Below are positions 28,949 to 36,930 of a stretch of DNA of 64,000 nt, piece by piece. The notes beneath the pieces were generated by a model. The model ran no database searches. It saw only the letters and a program-made list of their open reading frames with translations, and was not told the DNA's origin. Source of the DNA: Pseudoalteromonas luteoviolacea B = ATCC 29581 (GTDB lineage: Bacteria; Pseudomonadota; Gammaproteobacteria; Enterobacterales; Alteromonadaceae); the NCBI GenBank assembly GCA_000333235.1, contig CAPN01000051.1, positions 806,001 through 870,000 of the forward strand. The letters run 5' to 3'. The stretch's first letter is position 1. Each line of letters opens with the position of its first letter. The position numbers and the translations under genes were made by a program.

Positions 28949-28972
28949 CAGGTTGTCTCTCACCCCAACCTG
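28949..28972 (-). promoter_or_regulatory. Upstream leader hairpin with anti-terminator potential
   Basis: On the minus strand CAGGTTG and CAACCTG form a perfect 7-bp stem. The 3' arm, continuing as CAACCTGGC, can instead pair with GTCTGGTTG in the 5' arm of the leader terminator, giving mutually exclusive structures. Confidence 0.5.
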
Positions 28973-28984
28973 ACACCGGTGTCA
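28971..28984. promoter_or_regulatory. LacI-type operator 1 of the edd operon
   Basis: TGACACCGGTGTCA is a perfect 14-bp palindrome centred on CG. It lies just past the predicted -10 element, over the start site. It shares the ACCGGT core of E. coli GntR/IdnR operators, so a gluconate-type LacI-family repressor is the likely ligand (inference). Confidence 0.75.
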
Positions 28985-28988
28985 CTTT

Positions 28989-29018
28989 ATTAACGCATGA
29001 AGCTGACACCGGTGTCAA
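28989..29018 (-). promoter_or_regulatory. Predicted promoter of edd-eda-gap
   Basis: On the minus strand TTGACA (29013-29018), an 18-base spacer and GTTAAT (28989-28994). The consensus -35 overlaps operator 2 and the start site falls in operator 1. Confidence 0.6.
29004..29017. promoter_or_regulatory. LacI-type operator 2 of the edd operon
   Basis: A second identical copy of TGACACCGGTGTCA, centred 33 bp (about three helical turns) from operator 1 and overlapping the -35 element. Confidence 0.75.
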
Positions 29019-29133
29019 CCTTTCTCATAAAATTTAGACTACTTTTTTTATTTGACCAAATAATGTACGGAAAATTTCAATTTATTTGCTTATGTTTGGG
29101 TAAAATGACGTGCGCCTATGCTTGTGTTTTTTT

Positions 29134-29147
29134 GGAAAGCGCTTTGC
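29134..29147. promoter_or_regulatory. Possible third LacI-family site (AAAGCGCTTT core)
   Basis: GGAAAGCGCTTTGC contains a perfect 10-bp palindrome with central GC, like operators of several LacI-family carbon regulators. It lies about 120 bp upstream of the edd promoter. Confidence 0.35.
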
Positions 29148-29208
29148 GAGACTAACGTTGGTGATTAGGTTTAATTATCAAAAAACCTTATTTTAGCGAT
29201 CTAATATG

Positions 29209-29234
29209 AAAAAAAACCAGCCTAGGCTGGTTTT
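29209..29234 (-). terminator. Intrinsic terminator of ffh
   Basis: AAAACCAGCC and GGCTGGTTTT-type arms pair around TAG. On the minus strand eight T residues follow, about 20 bases past the ffh stop. Confidence 0.88.
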
Positions 29235-29250
29235 CAGATATTTGTCAGAA

Positions 29251-30624
29251 TTAAAACTTAGGGCCACCGAACATGCCTGGTGGCATCATGCCCTTCATAT
29301 TGCGCATCATTTTCATCATGCCGCCTTTGCCTTTCATTTTCTTCATCATTTTTTGCATTTGCATAAACTGCTTTAGCAACTTATTGATGTCTTGAACTTG
29401 TGTACCTGATCCCGCCGCTATCCGCTTTTTACGCGAGCCTTTAATCACATCTGGCTTACGACGTTCATGTGGTGTCATGGAATTAATAATGGCTTCCATT
29501 TGATTAAACGCTTTATCACTTACCTGGCCCTTTGCTGCGTCTGGCAAATTATTCATACCAGGTAATTTTTCAAGCAAGGACATCATGCCACCCATATTTT
29601 TCATTTGACGCAATTGCTCTGCAAAGTCTTCTAGCGTGAAGTCATCGCCCTTCATCACTTTCTCAGCGACTTTAGCAGCTTTATCTTGGTCGACCTTCAT
29701 CTGTACTTCTTCAATTAAAGAAAGTACGTCACCCATACCAAGAATGCGAGAAGCAACGCGATCAGGATGGAAAGGCTCTAATGCATCGGTCCGTTCACCT
29801 ACACCAATGAACTTAATTGGCTTACCAGTGATATGGCGAATCGATAAGGCTGCACCACCACGAGCATCACCATCGGTTTTTGTTAAGATCACACCCGTCA
29901 ATGGGAGAGCATCATCAAACGCTTTGGCCGTATTTGCCGCATCTTGACCTGTCATTGAATCTACGACAAACAACGTTTCAATTGGTTTGATTGCCGAATG
30001 AAGGTCTTTAATTTCTCCCATCATCTCTGCATCGACATGCAAACGACCTGCAGTATCGACGATGACCACATCAAAGAACTTACGTTTGGCATGATCAATT
30101 GCCCCTTTTGCGATATCGACCGGCTTTTGCGAAATATCACTTGGGAAGAAATCTACACCCACATCTGATGCCAGCGTCTCAAGCTGTTTAATCGCAGCTG
30201 GGCGATACACGTCAGCTGAAACAACAAGCACGGACTTTTTATGGCGCTCTTTTAAAAATTTTGCCAATTTACCAACGCTTGTGGTTTTACCGGCACCTTG
30301 CAAACCTGCCATCATTAATATTGCAGGAGGCTGAGTGCTTAAATTAAGCTGTTCGTTAGACTCGCCCATGGCCTTTTCAAGTTCATCACGCACAATTTTA
30401 ATGAACACCTGACCTGGACTTAAGCTTTTGGTTACTTCAACGCCAACTGCCCGTTCTTTTACTTGTTTTACGAATTCACGAACAACGGGTAACGCGACAT
30501 CCGCTTCAAGTAATGCCATACGTACTTCACGCAACGTATCCTTGATGTTGTCCTCAGTCAAACGGCCGCGACCACTGATGTTTTTGAGCGTTTTACCTAA
30601 TCGTTCTTGAAGATTTTCAAACAT
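29251..30624 (-). CDS. ffh: Signal recognition particle protein Ffh
   Basis: Ffh is the GTPase of the signal recognition particle. It binds 4.5S RNA and signal sequences of nascent membrane proteins and docks with FtsY. Present are the N domain, the G domain with P-loop GLQGAGKTTS, DTAGRLHVDAEMMG and TKTDGDARGG, and the methionine-rich M domain ending in repeated MMKKMKGKGG-type segments. The 457-residue length is normal (453 in E. coli). It is divergent from ypjD, the order found in E. coli. Confidence 0.97.
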   Translation of the reverse strand: MFENLQERLGKTLKNISGRGRLTEDNIKDTLREVRMALLEADVALPVVREFVKQVKERAVGVEVTKSLSPGQVFIKIVRDELEKAMGESNEQLNLSTQPPAILMMAGLQGAGKTTSVGKLAKFLKERHKKSVLVVSADVYRPAAIKQLETLASDVGVDFFPSDISQKPVDIAKGAIDHAKRKFFDVVIVDTAGRLHVDAEMMGEIKDLHSAIKPIETLFVVDSMTGQDAANTAKAFDDALPLTGVILTKTDGDARGGAALSIRHITGKPIKFIGVGERTDALEPFHPDRVASRILGMGDVLSLIEEVQMKVDQDKAAKVAEKVMKGDDFTLEDFAEQLRQMKNMGGMMSLLEKLPGMNNLPDAAKGQVSDKAFNQMEAIINSMTPHERRKPDVIKGSRKKRIAAGSGTQVQDINKLLKQFMQMQKMMKKMKGKGGMMKMMRNMKGMMPPGMFGGPKF

Positions 30625-30790
30625 GCAAAAGTTCCAACTATTCTTTAATGGCCGCGATTATACTGATATGGTGGCGGATAATACAGTATCAATGTCTTGT
30701 TAAGATTCTTTTTATTAATCCTAGGCTTTTTTCTGTGCTTAAAATACAATAGCCTAAAAAGGAAACTTCAAATAAAAGCGATCAGGTCCA

Positions 30791-31597
30791 ATGTTGGTTC
30801 TAAGCCTCTCTATCCTCGCGAGTATTTTTTATAGCCTTGCTACTGGCCATGTGTTATCCCGGCTGTTTGACAAACAAGGTCCAAGTCAAAAGCTGACGTT
30901 AATTTTAAGCACCTGCGCAATACTCAGCCATCTATTAGTCTTAGTGAACTCAGTGTTTACTATCGATGGGCAAGATCTCAGCACCATCAATGTTGCTTTG
31001 CTCACTTGCTGGTTAATCGTCGTCTCAGTTACTGCAGTCTCATTGAAATTACCTGCGACTTTATTGCTTCCCGTTGTATATGGCTTTGCTGCAATTTTAT
31101 TGTTCGCCAGCTTATTTGTGCCACATCATATTATTTTGCAGCAAATCGATTTGAATTTAGGCTTAGTAACCCATGTTTCACTTTCCTTACTGGCTTATTG
31201 TGTGCTTATCATCGCAACACTGTACGCCGTGCAGTTCTATTTCATTGATAAACGATTAAAAAGCCGTGACATCGCGATTGTGCAAAGCCATTTGCCGCCA
31301 TTAATGCTTGTCGAACGTCAACTTTATCAATTGTTAACTGTTGGTACTGGGTTACTGACGTTGGCATTGCTTTCTGGGTTTATTTTTTTAGAGGGTATGT
31401 TTGCTAAAGAATTTATCCATAAGACCGTACTTTCGATTGTTGCTTGGACTATTTTCACGGTAGTGACTCTTGGTCATCATCAATTTGGATGGCGCGGAAA
31501 AGCCGTTGTTGTGACGATTATGTGTGCGTCTAGTTTTGTCACACTGGCTTATTTTGGCAGCAGATTTATACAAGAAGTTATCTTATTGAAGTTTTAG
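30791..31597 (+). CDS. ypjD: YpjD, cytochrome c assembly (CcsA)-like membrane protein
   Basis: The 268-residue protein is almost all hydrophobic, with about eight membrane segments, and belongs to the CcsA/CcmC-type cytochrome c assembly domain group. The conserved histidine near HHQFGWRGK fits that fold. Its exact function is not established. It lies divergently from ffh and just upstream of a CNNM/CorB-type gene, as in enterics. Confidence 0.88.
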   Translation: MLVLSLSILASIFYSLATGHVLSRLFDKQGPSQKLTLILSTCAILSHLLVLVNSVFTIDGQDLSTINVALLTCWLIVVSVTAVSLKLPATLLLPVVYGFAAILLFASLFVPHHIILQQIDLNLGLVTHVSLSLLAYCVLIIATLYAVQFYFIDKRLKSRDIAIVQSHLPPLMLVERQLYQLLTVGTGLLTLALLSGFIFLEGMFAKEFIHKTVLSIVAWTIFTVVTLGHHQFGWRGKAVVVTIMCASSFVTLAYFGSRFIQEVILLKF

Positions 31598-31609
31598 AGT
31601 CGGTTTAGC

Positions 31610-31639
31610 TTGACACTGACAACGCGTTCAAGCTTAATA
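31610..31639 (+). promoter_or_regulatory. Candidate sigma-70 promoter for yfjD
   Basis: A consensus TTGACA (31610-31615), an 18-base spacer and TTAATA (31634-31639) lie about 30 bases before the yfjD start codon. Confidence 0.5.
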
Positions 31640-31669
31640 CTCGTTCTATAGTAAAAAAGGGATCCTCTT

Positions 31670-32944
31670 TTGGACGACATATCGACGAGCGCCTTATTTG
31701 TAATCCTGGGCGTCTTGATCTTGCTTTCGGGTTACTTCTCTGGTTCAGAAACCGGCATAATGTCAATTAACCGCTACCGCTTAAAGCACTTGGTTAAAGA
31801 AGACAACAAAGCAGCCAAACGTGTTGATAGACTTCTGAATCGTCCTGACAGACTTATCGGTCTGATCCTTATAGGTAATAACCTAGTTAATATCGGTGCA
31901 TCTGCAATCGCCACAGTTATCGGCATGCGATTAATGGGTGACACGGGTATACTTGTAGCGACGTTTAGCTTAACACTCGTTATCTTAATCTTTTCAGAGG
32001 TGACACCAAAAACCCTCGCGGCCTTGCACCCTGAAAAAGTGGCCTTTCCAAGTTCTATCCTATTAAGTGGTTTGTTGCGTGTTATGTATCCATTTGTCGT
32101 GGCACTTAATTGGATCACAAATGGGATGCTACGTATGTTTGGTGTAACACCAGATCAAATTGAAGAACATAGCCTCAGTAAAGAAGAATTAAAAACCGTG
32201 GTATCCGAATCCGGTGCGTTGTTCCCTGCACATCACCAAGATATGCTCACTTCAATACTCGATCTTGAACAGATGAAAGTCGAAGATGTTATGGTGCCTC
32301 GTAACGAAATTATTGCAATAGACATTAACGACGATTGGAAAGACATCACAAAACAACTGATGCACGCGCAGCATACCCGTATCTTGCTCTATCGTGACCA
32401 AATCGATGACGCCGTAGGGTTTATTCATGCGCGCGATGCGTTTCGTATCTTAATGTCAAACAAAGAGCAATTTGATAAATCGTCTTTATTACGTGCAGTT
32501 CGCGAAATTTACTACATTCCCGAAGGAACTCCGCTTACTACTCAGTTGCTAAAATTTCAGCAGAGTAAAGAACGTATTGGGATTGTGGTAGACGAATATG
32601 GTGATATTCAAGGTCTTGTTACATTAGAAGATATCCTAGAAGAAGTGGTCGGAGACTTTACTACCACTCAGTCTAAGCCTCCAAGTGAAGAAATTATCAT
32701 TCAGGAAGATGGCACTGTATTGGTTGACGGTGGTGTAAATATTCGAGATCTAAACAAAGAGATGGAGTGGGAATTTCCAATTGATGGCCCTAAGACACTA
32801 AGCGGCTTAATTGTGGAATACCTTGAAGACATTCCAGACACAAACTTAAGTTTAAAGATCTCAGGCTACCCCATTGAAGTGTTAGAGATAAAAGAAAACA
32901 TGGTGAAGCTTGTACGGATCCATCCGCTTGAAAAATTGAACTAA
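31670..32944 (+). CDS. yfjD: CNNM/CorB family transporter (DUF21-CBS-CorC_HlyC)
   Basis: The 424-residue protein has an N-terminal DUF21/CNNM membrane domain (residues 1-190, with GNNLVNIGASA), a CBS pair (about 200-335, from VEDVMVPRNEI to LVTLEDILEEVVG) and a C-terminal CorC_HlyC domain (LVDGGVNIRDLN onward). The family is linked to magnesium or cobalt export and resistance. The start is TTG at 31670 behind AAGGGAT. It follows ypjD but has its own likely promoter and a strong terminator. Confidence 0.94.
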   Translation: MDDISTSALFVILGVLILLSGYFSGSETGIMSINRYRLKHLVKEDNKAAKRVDRLLNRPDRLIGLILIGNNLVNIGASAIATVIGMRLMGDTGILVATFSLTLVILIFSEVTPKTLAALHPEKVAFPSSILLSGLLRVMYPFVVALNWITNGMLRMFGVTPDQIEEHSLSKEELKTVVSESGALFPAHHQDMLTSILDLEQMKVEDVMVPRNEIIAIDINDDWKDITKQLMHAQHTRILLYRDQIDDAVGFIHARDAFRILMSNKEQFDKSSLLRAVREIYYIPEGTPLTTQLLKFQQSKERIGIVVDEYGDIQGLVTLEDILEEVVGDFTTTQSKPPSEEIIIQEDGTVLVDGGVNIRDLNKEMEWEFPIDGPKTLSGLIVEYLEDIPDTNLSLKISGYPIEVLEIKENMVKLVRIHPLEKLN

Positions 32945-32950
32945 CAGCCT

Positions 32951-32986
32951 AAAAAGTCAGGCCGCTCAATGCGGCCTGACTTTTTT
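32951..32986. terminator. Bidirectional terminator between yfjD and the VOC gene
   Basis: A 10-bp GC-rich stem (GTCAGGCCGC and GCGGCCTGAC) has flanking A and T runs on both sides, so it can work for both converging genes. Confidence 0.9.
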
Positions 32987-33062
32987 GTAAATTTAAACAG
33001 CGACTAAATATAAAATAGCAAAACGACTTCAGAGACTTTTTGATACTACACCGAACGAAAAG

Positions 33063-33464
33063 TTAATTCATTTGTAGCAAATCCCACTTGTTACCATAAA
33101 GATCTTCAAAAACAACGACTGTGCCATACGGTTCATTACGCGGGAGTTCTTTAAACACTACACCTTTCGCTTTCATTTCTGCGTAATCACGCCAGAAGTC
33201 ATCCGTGGTCAAAAACAAAAATACGCGGCCGCCGGACTGATCACCGATTGCAGCTCTTTGTTGTTGATTCGCGGCTTGCGCTAAAAGCAGATTTGTTCCA
33301 TTTGAATTTGGTGGTGACACCAACACCCATCGTTTACCATTACCTAAATCAGTATCTTCGATCAGGTCAAATTGCAGCTTATTGGTATAAAACTCAATCG
33401 CATCATCATAGTTTTCAACGACTAATGCAATATTACTTATTTGTTGCTTAATTCGTTTCGACAT
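33063..33464 (-). CDS. VOC family (glyoxalase/dioxygenase-like) protein
   Basis: The short product (133 residues from the chosen start) has the vicinal-oxygen-chelate pattern. It opens ISNIALVVENYDDAIEFYTNKLQFDL and closes AVFEDLYGNKWDLLQ-like, with a final metal-ligand-type Asp/Glu region. These proteins bind a metal and a small substrate, but the reaction cannot be predicted. A start six codons upstream (33482) is possible; neither has a strong ribosome-binding site. Confidence 0.82.
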   Translation of the reverse strand: MSKRIKQQISNIALVVENYDDAIEFYTNKLQFDLIEDTDLGNGKRWVLVSPPNSNGTNLLLAQAANQQQRAAIGDQSGGRVFLFLTTDDFWRDYAEMKAKGVVFKELPRNEPYGTVVVFEDLYGNKWDLLQMN

Positions 33465-33541
33465 AGGTATTAATTGAACCATTTAAAGAAAAATAAATTA
33501 AACAAGCGTCTTCGACTTCGGTTGATTGGCAAAACCAGCCA

Positions 33542-34144
33542 TTAAAACCAATCCCAGAAACCTTTTCCTAAATTTTTTTCACAAGAACGTAATTGGCTTC
33601 CATAACGACTAGCGCGATGTTTCACTCGGTTTGCAACACCCATTAGCCATTGTTTTTTCTTATAAGTACCACGACGATAGCCACCCCAGCCTTCATGGTA
33701 ATTTAAGTATTGGGCATAAGCGTCCCATTTAGACACACCATTAATTTTGTGTGTCTTGGCAACAAACCAAGCCATAAAATCAATTGCATCTTCAAAATCA
33801 TCTCTATCCGCGCCTGAATTACCCGTTTCGCGAATGTAGTCTTGCCATGTAGGCGTTTTAGCTTGTGAATAACCGTATGCTGAGCTTGCACGACCGATAG
33901 GGATAATCCACAATGCATATTCCATTGGCGGTTGTGCATCGTGTTTAAACGAACTCTCTTGATACATCATGCTCATTAGCACATGCTTTGGGGAACCCCA
34001 TTTATCTTGGGCATCTTTGGCATCTTCATACCAATCTGGTTTTTCTTGAAAAATCTTACATAAATCATCAGGTTCTTTTGGAGGTGCACTTGCACAAGCC
34101 CCGAGTAATAATGCAATTGGTAACAGAAGAAAGTTTTTTTTCAT
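33542..34144 (-). CDS. Lytic transglycosylase-like (SLT) lipoprotein
   Basis: The 200-residue product begins with a lipoprotein signal (MKKNFLLLPIALLLGAC, lipobox LGAC). The mature part has the SLT lysozyme-like fold. The likely catalytic Glu is in MMYQESSF, with the following SSAYGYSQA and the C-terminal YLNYHEGWGGYRRG. Such enzymes cleave peptidoglycan glycan strands to anhydromuramic ends. It is a small single-domain form. It is monocistronic, transcribed towards the VOC gene. Confidence 0.88.
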   Translation of the reverse strand: MKKNFLLLPIALLLGACASAPPKEPDDLCKIFQEKPDWYEDAKDAQDKWGSPKHVLMSMMYQESSFKHDAQPPMEYALWIIPIGRASSAYGYSQAKTPTWQDYIRETGNSGADRDDFEDAIDFMAWFVAKTHKINGVSKWDAYAQYLNYHEGWGGYRRGTYKKKQWLMGVANRVKHRASRYGSQLRSCEKNLGKGFWDWF

Positions 34145-34239
34145 TTTTTTTCTTTCCTTAATGAACTTTTTGCAAGGGCTCCTGTCTGAATATATGAATG
34201 CAGCAGTTTAGCATTGTTTCATCCCTGAAAGTTATATTT

Positions 34240-34266
34240 GTGCAGCCTATTGGCTGCACTTTTTTT
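34240..34266 (+). terminator. Plus-strand terminator with no plus-strand gene before it
   Basis: GTGCAGCC and GGCTGCAC form a perfect 8-bp stem with a TATT loop, followed by seven T residues on the plus strand. Both flanking genes are on the minus strand. Read in their direction, the stem has no U run. It may still slow gshA transcription or end an antisense RNA. Confidence 0.65.
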
Positions 34267-34269
34267 GCC

Positions 34270-35847
34270 TTAAGCTTTAGCGAAATACTCAGCAAGAAAC
34301 TCACGGAAAGTGTAAGTATCTTGTGTTTTTATCTCATCAGCCACATTGAATGAGCTCAATGCTGCAGACTCTAATCCCACCTGATTGTAAAATCGAAATT
34401 CGTTTTGAGCATGGTATTCTTTATAAGCCTTTGCCAATTCAAGTGCATAGTAACCACCGTCAAGATTTTGAGATTTAAGTATATGCACAAGACGACCTGA
34501 ATAAGTTTTATTACTGTCTTCTATCCAAGTAGCAAGTGAAGCAATTGTTTCAGAATAATAAGAAGCACCATAAGCTGCATCGAGCACATTGGCTACTTTA
34601 GCCAATTCAGCGAAGATCTCACGTCCCCACACATTCAGTAACTCAGACTGCCCTGCCTTTATTAACTTTAACGATTTATCGCGACCATAATTAACCACTA
34701 AGCGAAGGTTTCGTTGCGTTTCCAGTTGCTCTTCCCAATCAAGTTTAGGAGAGTCACTTAACAGGCAATAGGTAAGAAAGACGTCTAAAAAGCGCATCTG
34801 TTCGAGGCTAATACCAGTTTGAGCGAACGGGTTTACATCCAGTGCACGCACTTCGATATACTCAATCCCCCCCCTAAGCAGCGCTTGAGTTGGCGTTTCG
34901 CCTTTTTTCGAATTGCGTTTAGGCCGGATCGGCGAATAGAATTCGTTCTCGATTTGTAAAATATTACCATTGAGCTGCTTTGGCTCATCCGCGGTATAAT
35001 CAGGAATAGTCGAATAAAGATCCGACGGCGTTCGAATAGCATTTTGTAACCCTGTTACGTATTCAACAATCGAATTATACGTCACACGTAAGCTAGACTG
35101 TGCACTGTTGGTATAGCCTAAATTGCCCATTCGCAGAGCGGTACCCTGCTCTAAATACAAAGTCCCTTTACCAACTTGATTAAACGGTAGATCGGTTTGA
35201 CGACCTTGCAAGAACGACTTACATAATGACGGCGAAGCGCCGAATAAATAACTAATAAGCCATAATTCACGTTTAAAGTTACGGATCAGACCTAAGTACT
35301 TTGAGGAAATGAAGTCTTGTGTTGTGCTTGATTGTCCTTCAATTTTAGCTAAAACATCCCATAATGAATCTGAAAAGGACATATTAAAATGCACGCCAGC
35401 GATTGCCTGCATCATACTACCGTAACGACTTTTTAAACCTTGCCGATACAGGGTTTTCATTTGGCCAATATTTGAATCACCAAATTGCGCTAGACCAATA
35501 TCCTCTTGAGATTCAATAAAACAAGGCATGCTCATAGGCCACAGCATTTCATCGCCCATTTTGCTTAGCGTAAACTTCTGCAAATCATGTAGTTGCGCAA
35601 GCGTTTCTTCTGCATCTTCACTGACTGGTGTAATAAACTCAAGCAACGCTTCTGAATAATCTGTCGTGATGTTTGGGTGGGTCAGAGGGTGTCCAGCACC
35701 CGTTGGATGAACAGTTTGTGCAATCCGTCCATCTTGATTTATGCGCAAACCCTCACGCTCTATGCCACGTTTAATACCCGCAAGTGCTTTTACATATTGC
35801 GGCTGCGACAATGCGTTTAACGCATCATTTAAAGTCGTATTTGTCAA
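34270..35847 (-). CDS. gshA: Glutamate-cysteine ligase
   Basis: GshA joins glutamate and cysteine with ATP, the first step of glutathione synthesis. The 525-residue length matches the gammaproteobacterial form (518 in E. coli). Conserved segments include the N-terminal GIEREGLRIN, the ITPV region and the YIEVRALDVNPF motif. It stands alone, without gshB. Confidence 0.96.
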   Translation of the reverse strand: MTNTTLNDALNALSQPQYVKALAGIKRGIEREGLRINQDGRIAQTVHPTGAGHPLTHPNITTDYSEALLEFITPVSEDAEETLAQLHDLQKFTLSKMGDEMLWPMSMPCFIESQEDIGLAQFGDSNIGQMKTLYRQGLKSRYGSMMQAIAGVHFNMSFSDSLWDVLAKIEGQSSTTQDFISSKYLGLIRNFKRELWLISYLFGASPSLCKSFLQGRQTDLPFNQVGKGTLYLEQGTALRMGNLGYTNSAQSSLRVTYNSIVEYVTGLQNAIRTPSDLYSTIPDYTADEPKQLNGNILQIENEFYSPIRPKRNSKKGETPTQALLRGGIEYIEVRALDVNPFAQTGISLEQMRFLDVFLTYCLLSDSPKLDWEEQLETQRNLRLVVNYGRDKSLKLIKAGQSELLNVWGREIFAELAKVANVLDAAYGASYYSETIASLATWIEDSNKTYSGRLVHILKSQNLDGGYYALELAKAYKEYHAQNEFRFYNQVGLESAALSSFNVADEIKTQDTYTFREFLAEYFAKA

Positions 35848-35914
35848 AAATCAATCCTCGAGCCTCTTGGCCATTTGCCCTTTTATTGGGATTCGCATTC
35901 AGATTTACAAGTAG

Positions 35915-36856
35915 CTAAACGGTAATAAGTAGCTTTCCTACGTAGTTTCCTGACTCTAAACGCTGATGGGCGCTAGCGACATCCTCTAGCGCATAACTAT
36001 ACTCAACAACGAGAGTGAGTTCACCCTTTTTCACCCAGTTATAAAGCGCAAACAAATGTTCGGTATTTGAGCTCACAACCATGCCTTGTGCTTGAATACC
36101 ATTGCTCATAGCAAATTCACACAACAATTCTTTGCTAATCGTAGGAACGGTCACGACAACACTCTCTGGCTGCAAATTAGCAATGCACTTTTTACCAACT
36201 TCTCCACCAACTAGATCAAGAAATCCAGCTTTTATTTTCTGTTTAAAAAAGGTGTCAAAACTGATTACTTTAATCCGATCTGAACACTGAATCGTTGCAA
36301 ACAACGAGTGCGAAGGTTTTGTTGAAACCGCAATCACTTCATATCCCTTAAGCGCTGCTATTTGGATCGCTAAATGACCTACCCCGCCCGTTGAGCCCGA
36401 TACATACAAAGGCATTGTTTTATCAAATAAGTCAATCGCTTGATAAGCCGTTAACCCTGCCAAACTAAGACCACCTAACAATAGGTTTTCTTTCACTGCA
36501 GGAACAAAAATCACCTCATTAATATCAACATCGATGAACGAACTATAAGTGCCTGGCGAGTGTGGAAAACCAACCATTCCCAAAACCTGCATGCCAATTT
36601 TGTCTTGAAGCAAAGGCGGTGCTGCAATGACTTCGCCAAACAGATCGTAACCCAAAGGTAGAAAAACATGTGGGGCTTTATTTGCAGCAACAAAGCCAAG
36701 ACCAGCCCGGGTTTTAACGTCAATAGGATTAACTGAGCAACTTTTTATCTTTACTCTGACCTTGCTATTATCAAGTGGTGGTATTTCTCCCGAACGACAA
36801 ACTAAAGTCGTAGCGGAACCAAAATCGGTAATACCATAAGATTGTGTATTCATCAA
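35915..36856 (-). CDS. Medium-chain dehydrogenase/reductase (quinone oxidoreductase-like)
   Basis: The 313-residue protein has the GroES-like N-terminal domain (VNPIDVKTRAGLG) and a Rossmann domain with SGSTGGVGHLAIQIA, as in zinc-free NADPH:quinone reductases. Structural-zinc cysteines are absent. The substrate is unknown; alkenals or quinones are typical. It is divergent from the chemoreceptor gene. Confidence 0.85.
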   Translation of the reverse strand: MMNTQSYGITDFGSATTLVCRSGEIPPLDNSKVRVKIKSCSVNPIDVKTRAGLGFVAANKAPHVFLPLGYDLFGEVIAAPPLLQDKIGMQVLGMVGFPHSPGTYSSFIDVDINEVIFVPAVKENLLLGGLSLAGLTAYQAIDLFDKTMPLYVSGSTGGVGHLAIQIAALKGYEVIAVSTKPSHSLFATIQCSDRIKVISFDTFFKQKIKAGFLDLVGGEVGKKCIANLQPESVVVTVPTISKELLCEFAMSNGIQAQGMVVSSNTEHLFALYNWVKKGELTLVVEYSYALEDVASAHQRLESGNYVGKLLITV

Positions 36857-36930
36857 CAGAAGTTACTTTATGAGCGCTGAATGAGTCGTTATAATCTACC
36901 ACAATTATATTTAGCAAATTAAGGGTTTAT

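Noticed and set aside
28917-28985. Short GTG frame in the edd leader as a proven leader peptide
   Set aside because: The 9-codon frame has no usable ribosome-binding site and no run of regulatory codons. It is mentioned only as a weak possibility.
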